Shown: in pieces, positions 52,310 through 62,253 of the stretch
Numbering within the stretch: position 1 is the stretch's first letter
Layout of the letters: every line of letters starts with the position of its first letter
From: an uncultured Syntrophobacterales bacterium
GTDB taxonomy: Bacteria > Desulfobacterota > Syntrophia > Syntrophales > UBA5619
Direction of reading: 5' to 3'
Assembly: GCA_903928915.1 (NCBI GenBank)
Contig: CAIYSL010000015.1
Coordinates: 16,620 to 80,619, forward strand
Length of the DNA stretch: 64,000 nucleotides
The notes under the pieces: model-generated
The model's input: only the letters and a program-made list of their open reading frames with translations
The model's database searches: none
What the model was told of the DNA's origin: nothing
Position numbers and translations under genes: made by a program

Positions 52310-54424
52310 GTGGGAATGCACGCAGCGTGGTTTCGGATCATCGTTTCTCTTCTTCTCGGTTCAGCGCTGCTGGTCAGCGGGTGCAGTAACGGAGACGACC
52401 AGGCGAGCCGGACCCCTCCGCATCCCCCCACCAGCTTCGTCGAGGATCTGGCCACGTCCGTCATCGTGGAGATGGGGATGAGCGCCTGGGAAAAGGGGTG
52501 CCAAGACGGCAATACCTTCGATTGCAAGATACTCTTCAGCAAGGAGCACGGCGAGTATGACGATGCGGAGGTCAAGCAGAAGCTGGATGGCATGAACGAT
52601 AAGCTGGATACCATAAACCTGGCCATGGGTCAGATCCAGCAAAAGGTTGATAACCTCGCGGGCCTGCTGAAAGTGACGGCCGAAGACCTGAAGGTGGACA
52701 GCAAGCAGAATTTCCTGACCCAGTACGAAGTCCCGGTCCGCTCCGCCTACGACGCCTTCAAGAAGGCTGACTTCAGGTCCAGTTCTCCCGACGAAGTGGC
52801 GAACTTCTGCACCGAGGTCATGACCTTTCCCCTCAACAGCCAGTATCAGTACAACGTGCCCCAGAACCTCGAGATGATCCACGGCAACCTGATCGATGAA
52901 TCCGGCGGGGGGAATGGCCTCTTTGACAAACTGGACAGCTTCTTCGCCGCGAAGTGGACTTCCCCGGTTTCCGCGGGCGATGCGGAAAATACGTATAATT
53001 ACCTCGAAAAATCCTTCGGCTTTGTCCTCGGGGACCAGGCCAAGGGGGTCGCCGTCATCGCGGCGTGTTACAAGTACTATGAGAAGCATCCCGAGGCGAT
53101 GCAGGATATCCACCTCGACGAAAGGACGCTGGAAGAATACCTGGCCAAGAAGTACCGGCCGAACGTCGAGGCGCAGGTGCAGAGATTTCTGGGATCCGTG
53201 GAGAAGTTCATCGCCCGGGCGACTGATGTCAACAAGGCCGGGGATGACGCACCGTGGTCATGGGTAAGCGCGGTCCTTTTCCGGGCGGACCTGATGGCGA
53301 CCTGGGTTCGTGTGGCTGCCGGCATCGTACCACAGAATGCCCCGGCTCCTCTCCAATACCCGTTCAGACATCTCGTGGTCAGGGTCGCGGGGGAGCCGGA
53401 TCGGGTGGCCCTGTTCCATCAGCGGGCCCTCAACGGCGGGCTCGTCTACAAGGGTTTCCCGGTCCCACCGGACCCGAACGTCATGGGACCTGACGGTAAC
53501 AGTGCAGAAGTTCGGCATTGGGCAGTAGGCCCCTACCTCCAGTTTCCCGTTCACCTGGATTTGCCGCAGGACGACCTCAAGCGTCTGGGAGCGGTCAAGG
53601 CCGCGCGCACGCTGGATATGGTGCGGTTCTCCTATACCAAGCACGACTATTCGCGACCCGAGATCGGGGGAGGATATCTCCACCTGAACAACAACGCCGC
53701 TCTCCCGGCATGGCTCGCCGATGTGCCGGTACACGTGTACGCATACGGCCCCGACGGGGCGGTGATTGGGGACATAACCGGCAAGGATCCGCACGATTAC
53801 ATCATCTTCGGACACTCGACCCTGATCTTGAAGGAGACCGCCAATCGGATCGGCAAATGGTCCAAGGTTGCGGCGGGCAGATGCGCCTGGGAATCCGGGT
53901 CTGCGTGGAACACCGCCGACATTTCGGTCGCAACCCCGAGATACATCCATCAGTCCATGGATGTGGTTCCCTCGATTCGACTCACCAATGACTGCCGCAC
54001 CTCCCCTGCGTACTGCTACTGGCGGATAGCGGGAAATGCCTGTTACTCAGTCGGGTTCCAGGCCCAGTACTACTTCGAGGGATGGGGCGATCTTTCCCCG
54101 TCGCAAACCGTGCTCGCCTTTGACGGGACCACCACCCAGAGCGCCGCCGTTCCGCAATACGGGACCTACGCGATCGAGACGCATCTGTCACAGACGACTC
54201 CTTCGGTGACGGAGAAGGTCTTCTCGCAGGCTGGCAACCTCGGTCCGGTTGCGCCCACCGTCGTATGGAAAGCGGGAGACACCGTCACCGTAGACGTCCT
54301 GTCTCGCATAACGTCATCCCTCGACATAACGGTACAGGGATATCAGCCCGACGAAGACAAGTACACATTTCACGGCAGCAACAAGGTCGCGCTCAACAAC
54401 CTGACGCTGAAGATCGGGCAGTAG
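52310..54424 (+). CDS. large predicted lipoprotein of unknown function, 704 residues
   Basis: Begins with GTG at 52310 after GGAGGAG (ATG at 52316 is an alternative). Signal peptide ends LLVSGC with the lipid cysteine at 25. Residues about 75-115 form a coiled coil with repeated Gln/Lys/Asp (KLDGMNDKLDTINLAMGQIQ); about 120-330 is alpha-helical; about 340-520 and 540-704 look beta-rich, with four cysteines around 583-610 that may form disulfides. I do not recognise a family. Codon usage and composition are a little less GC-rich than the neighbouring genes, suggesting recent acquisition. A secreted or surface-displayed binding protein or toxin-like protein is possible but not shown. Confidence 0.75.
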   Translation: MGMHAAWFRIIVSLLLGSALLVSGCSNGDDQASRTPPHPPTSFVEDLATSVIVEMGMSAWEKGCQDGNTFDCKILFSKEHGEYDDAEVKQKLDGMNDKLDTINLAMGQIQQKVDNLAGLLKVTAEDLKVDSKQNFLTQYEVPVRSAYDAFKKADFRSSSPDEVANFCTEVMTFPLNSQYQYNVPQNLEMIHGNLIDESGGGNGLFDKLDSFFAAKWTSPVSAGDAENTYNYLEKSFGFVLGDQAKGVAVIAACYKYYEKHPEAMQDIHLDERTLEEYLAKKYRPNVEAQVQRFLGSVEKFIARATDVNKAGDDAPWSWVSAVLFRADLMATWVRVAAGIVPQNAPAPLQYPFRHLVVRVAGEPDRVALFHQRALNGGLVYKGFPVPPDPNVMGPDGNSAEVRHWAVGPYLQFPVHLDLPQDDLKRLGAVKAARTLDMVRFSYTKHDYSRPEIGGGYLHLNNNAALPAWLADVPVHVYAYGPDGAVIGDITGKDPHDYIIFGHSTLILKETANRIGKWSKVAAGRCAWESGSAWNTADISVATPRYIHQSMDVVPSIRLTNDCRTSPAYCYWRIAGNACYSVGFQAQYYFEGWGDLSPSQTVLAFDGTTTQSAAVPQYGTYAIETHLSQTTPSVTEKVFSQAGNLGPVAPTVVWKAGDTVTVDVLSRITSSLDITVQGYQPDEDKYTFHGSNKVALNNLTLKIGQ

Positions 54425-54462
54425 ACATCCGGCCAACGAGGAACGAGCGGACGGGTTGATCC

Positions 54463-55443
54463 TCAAGGCGCCCTCTTCTCCAACACCTCGGGATTCACCG
54501 GATACAGCGGGCGCTGGCCGGCCAGGACCCGGATCACCTCCTCCACCACCACCCGGTTCCCCCGGCTGCGCGTATCGCGGTTGCCGCCGCCCAGGTGAGG
54601 CGAAGCCACCACGTTGGGGAAGCTGAACAGCTCGGCCGTGGTATCGGGCGGCTCCTGGGCGTACACGTCCGTGCCGTATCCGCCGATCTGCCCTTCCCGG
54701 AGCGCCCGGACGAGGGCCTCCTCGTTGACGATCGTGCCCCGGGAGTGGTTCACGATCAGCACCGTGGGCTTCATCAGGGCGAACTGCGGCGTGTCGATGA
54801 GGTTCCTGGTCTGGTCCGTCAGCGGGAGATGGAGGCTGATGCTGTCGGAAGCGCTGAGCAGGGTCTCCAGGGAGCAGTAGGCCGCCCCGGTGGCGGCCTC
54901 GCAGGCCAAATCCCGGTGCCGCTTATGGTACAGCACCTGCATCCCGAAGGCCCGGCACCGGGCGGCCACCCGGCTGCCGATCCGCCCCAGCCCCACGATG
55001 CCGTGGGTCTTGCCGGCAAGCTCGCAGTTGTCTTGGATCAGGGCCAGCCGGTCGGCCCACCGCCCTCCTTTGACCGCCCGGTCGCAGCGGACGAGGTTCT
55101 TGGCCAGCCCCAGCAGGAGCGTCAGGCAGAACTCGGCCACGGAATCGGAGGTCACATCCGGGACGTTGGTCACCACGATCCCCCGGCTGGTTGCGGCCCG
55201 CACATCGACGATGTCCACGCCGACCCCCTGCCGGGCCACGTGCCTGAGCCGCGGGGCTGCATCCAGCAGCGCCGCAGTGATCCGGGGTTCGATGGCCACC
55301 AGCAGCGCCGCCGCGTCCGCAAGCTCCCTGAGTAGGGCCGCCGGCGAGCCGTCATCGACCACGACGACCTCTGCAGTCTCCCGGAGCCGGGCCAGAAGCT
55401 CCGGCCCCAGCCCAAACCGCGGGGCCACGACCACCTTCTGCAT
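54463..55443 (-). CDS. D-2-hydroxyacid dehydrogenase (NAD-dependent)
   Basis: A 326-residue D-isomer-specific dehydrogenase. The NAD fold has GLGRIGSRVAARCRAFGM, and the catalytic Arg (NHSRGTIVNEEAL), Glu (YAQEPPD) and His (SPHLGG) are in place. It may reduce or oxidise an alpha-keto or hydroxy acid such as phosphoglycerate, glyoxylate or an aromatic analogue. Starts ten bases after the TctC-like gene's stop, with AAAGGA as ribosome site. Last gene of the four-gene minus-strand cluster. Confidence 0.9.
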   Translation of the reverse strand: MQKVVVAPRFGLGPELLARLRETAEVVVVDDGSPAALLRELADAAALLVAIEPRITAALLDAAPRLRHVARQGVGVDIVDVRAATSRGIVVTNVPDVTSDSVAEFCLTLLLGLAKNLVRCDRAVKGGRWADRLALIQDNCELAGKTHGIVGLGRIGSRVAARCRAFGMQVLYHKRHRDLACEAATGAAYCSLETLLSASDSISLHLPLTDQTRNLIDTPQFALMKPTVLIVNHSRGTIVNEEALVRALREGQIGGYGTDVYAQEPPDTTAELFSFPNVVASPHLGGGNRDTRSRGNRVVVEEVIRVLAGQRPLYPVNPEVLEKRAP

Positions 55444-55453
55444 GGGGTGTCCT

Positions 55454-56440
55454 TTAATTGATGGTGATGCCGGCGTCCTTTACGACCTTCGCCCACTTGC
55501 CGATCTCGCGCTGCACATGATCGGCGAGCTCCTGGGGGGTGCCGCCGCTGATGTCCATTCCCATCTGCTCGAGCATCTTGTGGACGTCGGGCTGTTTGAG
55601 GATGCGGTTCACCTCGCTGTTCAGCCGGCCGACGACCGCCGGCGGCGTCCCCGCGGGGGCAAACAGACCGTGCCAAGTGGTCGCCTCGAAGCCCGGCACA
55701 CCCGCCTCGGCGATGGTGGGGAGATCGGGGAACGCCGGCGAACGCTTGGCGGTCGTCACGGCCAGGGGGCGCACCTTTCCCGAGGTGATGTGCTGCTTCA
55801 CCGACAGGGAGGTGGCAAACATCAGCTGGATCTGACCGGCAAGCAGGTCAACCAGGGCCGGTGCCGCGCTCTTGTAGCCTACATGGACGATCTGGGTCCC
55901 GGTCATCCCCTTGAACAGTTCGCCGGCCATATGGGCCACCTGGCCCTGTCCGGAACCGCCGAAGTTGAGCTTGCCGGGGTTCGCCCTGGCGTAGGCGATC
56001 AGCTCCTTGACCGACTTGGCCGGGACCGAGGGATGCACCACCAGGATGTTGGGCTGGAACCCGATCAGGACCACCGGGGAGAAGCTCTTGACCGGATCGA
56101 ACCCGAGGTTCTTGTACAGGCTGAGGTTTGCGCCGAAGGTGGCGTTGTTCCCGGTCACCAGGGTGTAGCCGTCGGCGGGCGCATTGGCCGCCACCTCGGT
56201 GGCGATGTTGCCGCCGGCGCCGGCGCGGTTCTCCACGACCACCGGCTGGCCCAGACCGGTGGTGAGCTTCTGGGCCAGGGTGCGGGCGAGGATGTCCGTA
56301 GGTCCGCCCGGGGCATTCGGGGCGATCAGGCGGATCGGCTTCGCGGGGTAATCGGCGGCAGCGGCGAACCCGCCCCCCAGGGTGATCACCAGGCCGGCGG
56401 CAACCGCGGCCAGCCAACGATTTGTTGCAGCGGATCTCAT
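55454..56440 (-). CDS. TctC/Bug-family solute-binding protein (orphan)
   Basis: A 328-residue periplasmic binding protein with a signal peptide ending near AAAA (residue 28). YPAKPIRLIAPNAPGGPTDILAR, ENRAGAGGN, PADGYTLVTG and YARANPGKLNFG are classic Bug motifs. No TctA or TctB gene is adjacent, so it either shares a transporter elsewhere or acts as a sensor. SD GGGAGGAAAGGAA before the ATG. The longer frame to 57157 is shadow sequence inside the amidohydrolase gene. Grouping with a dehydrogenase and hydrolases suggests uptake of a hydroxy- or dicarboxylic acid. Confidence 0.92.
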   Translation of the reverse strand: MRSAATNRWLAAVAAGLVITLGGGFAAAADYPAKPIRLIAPNAPGGPTDILARTLAQKLTTGLGQPVVVENRAGAGGNIATEVAANAPADGYTLVTGNNATFGANLSLYKNLGFDPVKSFSPVVLIGFQPNILVVHPSVPAKSVKELIAYARANPGKLNFGGSGQGQVAHMAGELFKGMTGTQIVHVGYKSAAPALVDLLAGQIQLMFATSLSVKQHITSGKVRPLAVTTAKRSPAFPDLPTIAEAGVPGFEATTWHGLFAPAGTPPAVVGRLNSEVNRILKQPDVHKMLEQMGMDISGGTPQELADHVQREIGKWAKVVKDAGITIN

Positions 56441-56550
56441 TTCCTTTCCTCCCTTGTAGCGAATAGTTCTCGTGCCTTCCCCAAGCGGGTCTCGCGGAAA
56501 CGGAAGCGCATCCGCCACCCACGGCAGGCGTCCCGTTCCGGCCGGGCCCG

Positions 56551-57411
56551 CTAGAATCCGAACAGACGCGCCGGATTGTCCACGAGGATCCGGCGCCGCT
56601 TCTCTCCGTCGGGCACCCAGCGGCCGAAGAAGTTGAACAGCTCCACGGTCCCCACCTTCTCGGCAAAGGAGAGGTGGGGGTGGTCGCTTCCCCAGATCAG
56701 CCGGTCGGGCGCCGCCTCGACCAGCGCCGCCAGCATCGGCCCCGCGTCGGCGAACCCCGGGGCCGTGGACATCCGATACAGGCCCGTGAGCTTCACCCAG
56801 CAGCGCCCCGCACCGCCCCGCAGCAGATCCAGGAGCTTCTGAAACCCCCGCTGCTGCACCCCCTCCTTGGCCAGGAACATCCCCAGGTGGGCCAGCATGA
56901 AGTCGGACTTGAGCCGCCCAAAGACGTCCATCAGCTCCTCGGTGAGCCACCCCGGGGTCAGGAAATCGAGAGCCCAGCCCAGCTCGGCGCAGCGGGCGTC
57001 GAGCCGCTCGATCCGGGGCAGCAGGGTGGCGCCGAACCCCGGGTCGGGCGGCTTGATCGGCTTGACGTTGATGCGGACACCGCGCACCCCCGCCGCGTTG
57101 AGGGCGGCAAGCTGGGCGTCGGGCACCTCTTCGTCCACATCGACGATGCCGCGGCATCCGGGCAGCTCTGCCATGGCGTCGAGCATGCAGGCGTTGTCGC
57201 GGCCGTAGGCACTCGGCTGGACCAGGACCCAGCGCTCGAACCCCAGCCCCCGGGAAAAGGCAAGAAATTCGTCCAGCGGGGCAAGGGGGGGCCGGTAGCG
57301 GAGGTCCGTCCCGTAGGGGTACTTCCCGGCGGGGCCGAAGACGTGGAAATGGCTGTCGCAGGACAGCGGGGGCGCCGTGAATTCGGGCGCGATTTCATGG
57401 CCGAACGACAT
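56551..57411 (-). CDS. amidohydrolase-family TIM-barrel hydrolase (2-pyrone-4,6-dicarboxylate hydrolase-like)
   Basis: A 286-residue metal-dependent hydrolase. CDSHFHVFGP supplies the first HxH, and the late GSDHPHL supplies the aspartate; VLVQPSAYGRDNACMLDAM and RGVRINV are typical of the PDC hydrolase (LigI) and 4-sulfomuconolactonase-like group of COG3618. Relatives hydrolyse lactones or pyrone dicarboxylates in aromatic degradation. ATG at 57411 follows CAAGGAGAAGAGC. A large in-frame shadow ORF extends upstream but belongs to the neighbouring gene's antisense. Confidence 0.85.
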   Translation of the reverse strand: MSFGHEIAPEFTAPPLSCDSHFHVFGPAGKYPYGTDLRYRPPLAPLDEFLAFSRGLGFERWVLVQPSAYGRDNACMLDAMAELPGCRGIVDVDEEVPDAQLAALNAAGVRGVRINVKPIKPPDPGFGATLLPRIERLDARCAELGWALDFLTPGWLTEELMDVFGRLKSDFMLAHLGMFLAKEGVQQRGFQKLLDLLRGGAGRCWVKLTGLYRMSTAPGFADAGPMLAALVEAAPDRLIWGSDHPHLSFAEKVGTVELFNFFGRWVPDGEKRRRILVDNPARLFGF

Positions 57412-57482
57412 AGAGCTCTTCTCCTTGTCAAGACAATTTTTCACCGCGGCGCTCAGAACAACCGGACAGGCGCGAGCCCTGG

Positions 57483-58220
57483 CTACGGCATCCGCCGGAC
57501 CCGCACCTCGATCCCGTGCTCGTCCTTCAACAGCGGCTTCAGCCGGGAAACGTCCGTGTCGGTGGTGTGGTAGGGGTACAGCACCTTCGGCTTGAACATC
57601 CGCACCGCGTCGGCGACCATCTCCGGGGTCATCGTGTAGGGGAGGTTCATCGGCAGGAAGGCGTAGTCGATTGCCTTCAGGTGCTTCATCTCCGGGATGT
57701 TCTCCGTGTCGCCGGCGATGTACACCCGCTTGTCGCCGAAGGTGAGGACGTAGCCGTTGCCGGCCCCCTGCGGATGGTAGGGCACGCCCGGGCTCCGCAT
57801 GTGGACGAGGTTGTAGGCCGGGACCGCCTCGATCCGGATCCCGGCGACGGTCGTCTCCTGTCCGTTCTTCAGGACGATTCCCCCGGGGAGTTTGTCGGCG
57901 CACAGCGGGGTCATGACCACCTGGGTTCCGGCCTTGCTGAGCTTCCCGATCGTATCGAGGTCGAAGTGGTCGAAGTGGTCATGGGCGGCCAGGATCAGGT
58001 CGGCCTTCGGCAGCGCGGAAAAATCGCCGAACTGCCCGACCGGATCGTTGTAGATGGCCTTCCCGCCGAACTGGAGCAGCAGCGAGGCGTGGCCGATGAA
58101 GGTGACCTTCAGGTCTCCGGCCGCGGTCGGCAGGACGTCCGTTTCGAACTCCCCGGCGGCCCCGGCCGGCGCCGCCGCCATCAGGACCGGCTGCATCATC
58201 AGAAATGATATCCCGTTCAT
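57483..58220 (-). CDS. MBL-fold metal-dependent hydrolase (UPF0173 family)
   Basis: A 245-residue metallo-beta-lactamase fold protein. The HxHxDH zinc motif is AAHDHFDHF, followed by AYN, AGDTEN and PYHT supplying the later ligands. The N-terminal 23 residues are hydrophobic and could be a signal or linker. SD CAAGGAGGGGCAAC. First gene of the cluster with amidohydrolase, TctC-like and dehydrogenase; family substrates are unknown. Probable promoter at 58286-58315. Confidence 0.88.
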   Translation of the reverse strand: MNGISFLMMQPVLMAAAPAGAAGEFETDVLPTAAGDLKVTFIGHASLLLQFGGKAIYNDPVGQFGDFSALPKADLILAAHDHFDHFDLDTIGKLSKAGTQVVMTPLCADKLPGGIVLKNGQETTVAGIRIEAVPAYNLVHMRSPGVPYHPQGAGNGYVLTFGDKRVYIAGDTENIPEMKHLKAIDYAFLPMNLPYTMTPEMVADAVRMFKPKVLYPYHTTDTDVSRLKPLLKDEHGIEVRVRRMP

Positions 58221-58285
58221 GTTGCCCCTCCTTGTGGCAGGTTGATTTGGGCTGTTACCCGCCGGGATCGTTCCCGACAGGGGTG

Positions 58286-58315
58286 ATTATACCGGCAGTG
58301 GCCGGCAGCCGTCAA
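58286..58315 (-). promoter_or_regulatory. sigma-70-like promoter of the MBL-fold/amidohydrolase operon
   Basis: Minus strand TTGACG (58315-58310), 18-base spacer, perfect TATAAT (58291-58286), leader about 60 bases. Confidence 0.6.
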
Positions 58316-58359
58316 TCGGCAACCCGCCGCCATGACCTCCCCACCTCCCCTGCCTGCCC

Positions 58360-58387
58360 TTGAAACAGCTCCGGGCTGGCGTATAGT
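58360..58387 (+). promoter_or_regulatory. sigma-70-like promoter of the helical-repeat exported protein
   Basis: TTGAAA (58360-58365), 16-base spacer, TATAGT (58382-58387), leader about 25 bases before the ATG at 58419. Confidence 0.5.
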
Positions 58388-58418
58388 GGTGCGGGAGGAG
58401 TTCCGACAGGAGGAGACT

Positions 58419-58790
58419 ATGCGAAGTATCATTCTGGCTGTGCTGCTGGCACTGCTTTGGACCTGCCCGTGTCCGGCCGCCGAAAGCGGCCTCACGGAGG
58501 GGATGCGGGAGGCGGGCACGGGGATCAAGGAAGCGGCACGGGATATCAAGGAGAAGGGTAAGGAGGCCGGGAAGGCCTTCCGGGAGGAGTCCCGGGAGGT
58601 CGGGAAAAAGATCAAGGAAGACGCCACGGAGGTCTCCCGGGGGGCCAAGGAGGGGCTGCGGGAAGCCAAGCAGGAGGCCCGGCAGAAGGGGCGGTCGATC
58701 GGCGATTGGTTCCGCGACGCAGGGACCGCAACCGGCGGGGCCTTCCGGCAGCTGGGCCGGGACATCCGGAAGTTCTTCACCGGGAAATAA
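58419..58790 (+). CDS. small exported helical-repeat protein
   Basis: A 123-residue protein: N-terminal signal (about 1-20; LAVLLALLWTCPCPA) and then charged amphipathic repeats of about 11 residues rich in Lys/Glu with Gly/Ala (EAGTGIKEAARDIKEKGKEAG, then similar copies). The pattern resembles LEA-like/apolipoprotein helices that coat membranes or resist drying, and may associate with the envelope. ATG at 58419 follows CAGGAGGAG. Between divergent and convergent genes with its own promoter. Function unknown. Confidence 0.75.
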   Translation: MRSIILAVLLALLWTCPCPAAESGLTEGMREAGTGIKEAARDIKEKGKEAGKAFREESREVGKKIKEDATEVSRGAKEGLREAKQEARQKGRSIGDWFRDAGTATGGAFRQLGRDIRKFFTGK

Positions 58791-58806
58791 GGAACACAGC
58801 AGCAGC

Positions 58807-59694
58807 CTACGGTAACCGCCCCTCTTGGCGAAGCCTGGCCAGAATCTGCTGGATCTGGGGGAGCGCCTGGGCAGCGGCCCGCTCCCCCTCGAGGATCGCC
58901 TCGTGGCGCCGGTCGAAGTCGCTCGACGGGATGTGGCCCACCCGGGGGCGGATCACCACGTCGGCGTTCTTGAGCTGGCTGGCCGAGATCTTGGCGTACA
59001 TGATGTCGATCGACTGGAGGATCGTCTCCAGCACCCCCTGGGGGACGGTCCCGGCCACGCCGGAGGAGATGTCCACGGCGATGACCACGTCGGCCCCCGC
59101 CTGCCGGGCCGCGTCCACCGCCACCGGGCTTACCACCCCCCCGTCGACGTAGGTCTTCTCCCCGATACGGACCGGTTGGAACACCCCCGGGACCGAGCAG
59201 CTCGCCCGGATGGCCTTGCCGGTGTTGCCCGTGGCGAACACGGTCTCCTCGCCGGTCTGGACGTTCGTGGCGACCGCCCGGAAGGGGGTCCGCAGCCGCT
59301 CGAGGGGGAGCTGGCCGACCTTGCGGTTGACGTACTGCTCGAGTTTCTCGCCGCGGATGAACCCGTTGTCGGGGATGGTCAGGTCGACCACGTCGTCCTT
59401 CTGGAGCTCCAGGGCCATCTTCTGCAGCTGGAACCCGTCAAACCCGCAGGCGTACAGCCCGCCCACGAAGCTCCCCGCGCTGGTCCCCACGACCAGATGG
59501 ATCGGGACCCGCTGCGCCTCGAGCACCTTGATGACGCCCACATGGGCGAACCCCTTCGACGCCCCGGCCCCGAGGACCAGGGCCACCTTCGCCGGCTTGG
59601 GCGGGGGCGGCACGGGCGGGGGGACGGGCTTCGGCATGCAGGAAAGGACAAGCAGGAGGCCCAGGCAAAGGGCCGTCCAACGCAACGTCTTCAC
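58807..59694 (-). CDS. patatin-like phospholipase, lipoprotein (RssA-like)
   Basis: A 295-residue serine lipase of the patatin family with a lipoprotein signal (LLVLSC, lipid cysteine at 19) and a proline run after it. The oxyanion loop [13 protein letters not shown], nucleophile Ser in GTSAG and the catalytic DGG (YVDGGVV) are present, so it should cleave acyl esters of lipids. Its ATG overlaps the gyrA stop (ATGA), an unusual coupling of an envelope lipase with gyrase. Converges on the helical-repeat gene. Confidence 0.9.
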   Translation of the reverse strand: MKTLRWTALCLGLLLVLSCMPKPVPPPVPPPPKPAKVALVLGAGASKGFAHVGVIKVLEAQRVPIHLVVGTSAGSFVGGLYACGFDGFQLQKMALELQKDDVVDLTIPDNGFIRGEKLEQYVNRKVGQLPLERLRTPFRAVATNVQTGEETVFATGNTGKAIRASCSVPGVFQPVRIGEKTYVDGGVVSPVAVDAARQAGADVVIAVDISSGVAGTVPQGVLETILQSIDIMYAKISASQLKNADVVIRPRVGHIPSSDFDRRHEAILEGERAAAQALPQIQQILARLRQEGRLP

Positions 59695-62228
59695 TGCTGG
59701 TCATTCCCTTCCGGCTCTTCCTCGGCCTGCTCGTCATCCCGGCTGAGGGCCAGTTGGCCATCGGCGGGGAGCTCCTCCTCGGCGGCGCCGTTCTCCCGCT
59801 CCTCGACCCGTTCGGCGCGGGCGACGCCGACGAGCTTCTCGTTCTCGTCGAGGTCGATCAGGCGCACCCCTTGGGTGCTCCGGTGGATGACGCGCACCTC
59901 CTCGGCGCGCATCCGGACGATCCGGCCCGCGTCGCTGATCAGCATGATGTCCTCGTTGCCGGTGACCTGGAGGATGCCCGAGACGAACCCCACCTTGGGG
60001 ACGGTCCGGAGGTTGATCGTCCCCTTCCCGCCACGGGACTGGAGGCGGTACTCGCCGATCTCGGTCCGCTTGCCGTACCCCTTTTCCGAGACGGTGAGGA
60101 TGGTGTTCCCTTCGGTGGGGATCTCCATCCCGACGACGCAGTCGTCGGCGGCCATCATGATCCCCCGGACCCCGCGGGCGGTCCGGCCCATGTCGCGGAC
60201 CTCCTCCTCCTTGAAGCGGATCGATTTGCCCTGCCGGGTCCCGAGGAAGATGTCCTGATTCCCCAGGGTAAGCTGGACATCGATCAGCTCGTCGTCCTCA
60301 TCGATGGAGATCGCGATGATCCCGCCTGCGCGGGGGTTGGAAAAGGCCTCGATCTCGGTCTTCTTGATCGTCCCCTGGCGGGTCACCATGACGATCGATT
60401 TGTCCCCGCTGAACTCCTTCACCGACAGTACCGCGGCCACCCGCTCGCCTTCGGTCAGGTTGATCAGGTTCACGATCGCCTTGCCCTTCGCGGCCCGTCC
60501 GGCCTGGGGGATCTGGTAGACCTTCAGCCAGTAGACACGGCCCTTGCTCGTAAAGATCAGGACATAGTGATGGGTGGAGGCGATGAAGATCTTCTCGACG
60601 AAATCCTCCTCCTTCGTCCCCATCCCGATCTTGCCCTTGCCGCCGCGACGCTGGCTCTTATAGAGGCTCACGGCGTTTCGCTTGATGTAACCGGCGTGGG
60701 AGACCGTAACGACCATGTCCTCCTCGACGATCAGATCCTCGATATTGATGTCCTCGGAGCTCATGACGATCTCCGTCCGCCGATCGTCGCCGTAGCGGGC
60801 CTTGATCTCCTCGAGCTCGGTCACGATCACGTCGAGGACCTTCTGGGGATCGTCCAGGATCCCCTGGAGGGTACGGATCAGGGCGGAGATCTCGGCGTAT
60901 TCGGCATCGATCTTTTCCCTCTCCAGTCCCGTCAGGCGCTGGAGACGCATGTCGAGGATCGCCTTGGCCTGGACCTCGCTCAGGCCGAAGCGGCTGCAGA
61001 GAGCCGTCGAGGCATCCTGGGGATTGGCGGCGGCCTTGATGACGGCGATCACCTCGTCGATCCGGTCGAGGGCGATGATCAACCCTTCGAGGATGTGGGC
61101 CCGCTCCTTTGCCCTGGCCAGGTCGAACTGGGTCCGGCGGATGACCACCTGTTTTCTGAAGGCGACGAAGCTCTGGAGGACCTCCTTGAGGTTGAAGACC
61201 CGGGGCTGCGCATGGTCGATGGCCAGCATGATGATCCCGAAGGTCGATTCCATCTGGGTATGCTTGTACAGCTGGTTCAAGATGATGGCGGAGGCTTCGT
61301 CCTTCTTGAGGTCGAGGACCACGCGGATCCCGTCGCGGTCAGACTCGTCGCGCAGGTCCGAGATCCCGCCGATCTTCTTCTCCTTGACGAGCTCCGCGAT
61401 CTTTTCGATGAGGTTCGCCTTGTTAACCTGGTAGGGGAGTTCCGTCACGACGATGCTCTCCCGGTCGTTCCGGGCGTTCTTCTCGATCATGGCGCGGGCG
61501 CGCACGCGGATGATCCCGCGTCCCGTCCGGTAGGCGGAGAGGATCCCCTCCCGGCCGTTGATGAAACCGGCGGTCGGAAAATCCGGCCCCTGGATGTACT
61601 GGATCAGTCCGTCGATCGTGATCTCGGGATTGCGGATGAGCGCGATCGTCCCGTCCACGACCTCCCGGAGGTTGTGGGGCGGGATGTTAGTGGCCACGCC
61701 GACGGCGATCCCGCCGGATCCGTTGAGCAGCAGGAGCGGGACCTTTGCCGGCAGCACGGTCGGCTCTTCCAGGGTCTCGTCGTAATTGGGCGTGAAGTCC
61801 ACGGTGTTCTTTTCCAGGTCCCCGAGGAGTTCCTCGGAGAACCTGGTCATCCGAACCTCTGTGTACCGCATGGCCGCCGGGGGATCCCCGTCGATGGAGC
61901 CGAAGTTCCCCTGGCCGTCGACGAGCAGGTAGCGCAGCGAGAAGTCCTGGGCCATCCGGACGATCGTGTCGTAGGCGGCCGTATCGCCGTGGGGATGGTA
62001 TTTACCGATGATATCCCCGACGATCCTTGCCGATTTCTTATAGGGCTTGTTCCAGCGGTTGCCCATTTCGCTCATGGCGAAGAGGACCCGACGGTGCACC
62101 GGCTTCAGGCCGTCCCGGCAATCGGGGATGGCCCGGCCGATGATGACGCTCATCGCGTAGTCCATGTAGGACTTCTTCATCTCGTCTTCGATATTTGTTG
62201 CCACGTTCTTTTCAAACAACGGATCCAT
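59691..62228 (-). CDS. gyrA: DNA gyrase subunit A
   Basis: An 845-residue type II topoisomerase subunit. The catalytic tyrosine is in [10 protein letters not shown], the quinolone region reads [10 protein letters not shown] (Thr where E. coli has Ser83, Asp87 kept), and [10 protein letters not shown] is the GyrA box that bends DNA, followed by six pinwheel blades and an acidic tail. The GyrA box marks it as gyrase, not topoisomerase IV. Starts 25 bases after gyrB, so gyrBA are co-transcribed. A Thr at the quinolone position occurs naturally and does not prove resistance. Confidence 0.97.
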   Translation of the reverse strand: MDPLFEKNVATNIEDEMKKSYMDYAMSVIIGRAIPDCRDGLKPVHRRVLFAMSEMGNRWNKPYKKSARIVGDIIGKYHPHGDTAAYDTIVRMAQDFSLRYLLVDGQGNFGSIDGDPPAAMRYTEVRMTRFSEELLGDLEKNTVDFTPNYDETLEEPTVLPAKVPLLLLNGSGGIAVGVATNIPPHNLREVVDGTIALIRNPEITIDGLIQYIQGPDFPTAGFINGREGILSAYRTGRGIIRVRARAMIEKNARNDRESIVVTELPYQVNKANLIEKIAELVKEKKIGGISDLRDESDRDGIRVVLDLKKDEASAIILNQLYKHTQMESTFGIIMLAIDHAQPRVFNLKEVLQSFVAFRKQVVIRRTQFDLARAKERAHILEGLIIALDRIDEVIAVIKAAANPQDASTALCSRFGLSEVQAKAILDMRLQRLTGLEREKIDAEYAEISALIRTLQGILDDPQKVLDVIVTELEEIKARYGDDRRTEIVMSSEDINIEDLIVEEDMVVTVSHAGYIKRNAVSLYKSQRRGGKGKIGMGTKEEDFVEKIFIASTHHYVLIFTSKGRVYWLKVYQIPQAGRAAKGKAIVNLINLTEGERVAAVLSVKEFSGDKSIVMVTRQGTIKKTEIEAFSNPRAGGIIAISIDEDDELIDVQLTLGNQDIFLGTRQGKSIRFKEEEVRDMGRTARGVRGIMMAADDCVVGMEIPTEGNTILTVSEKGYGKRTEIGEYRLQSRGGKGTINLRTVPKVGFVSGILQVTGNEDIMLISDAGRIVRMRAEEVRVIHRSTQGVRLIDLDENEKLVGVARAERVEERENGAAEEELPADGQLALSRDDEQAEEEPEGNDQQ

Positions 62229-62253
62229 GCAGTCAGCTTTCTCCTTCTACCGC

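Noticed and set aside
56441..57157. N-terminal extension of the TctC-like gene and that of the amidohydrolase (57412-57903)
   Set aside because: Both are alternative frames of neighbouring genes; signal peptide and ribosome sites mark the true starts.
61970..62020. GyrA Thr at the quinolone-resistance position as a resistance mutation
   Set aside because: Thr is a natural residue there in some lineages and cannot be called a mutation without relatives.
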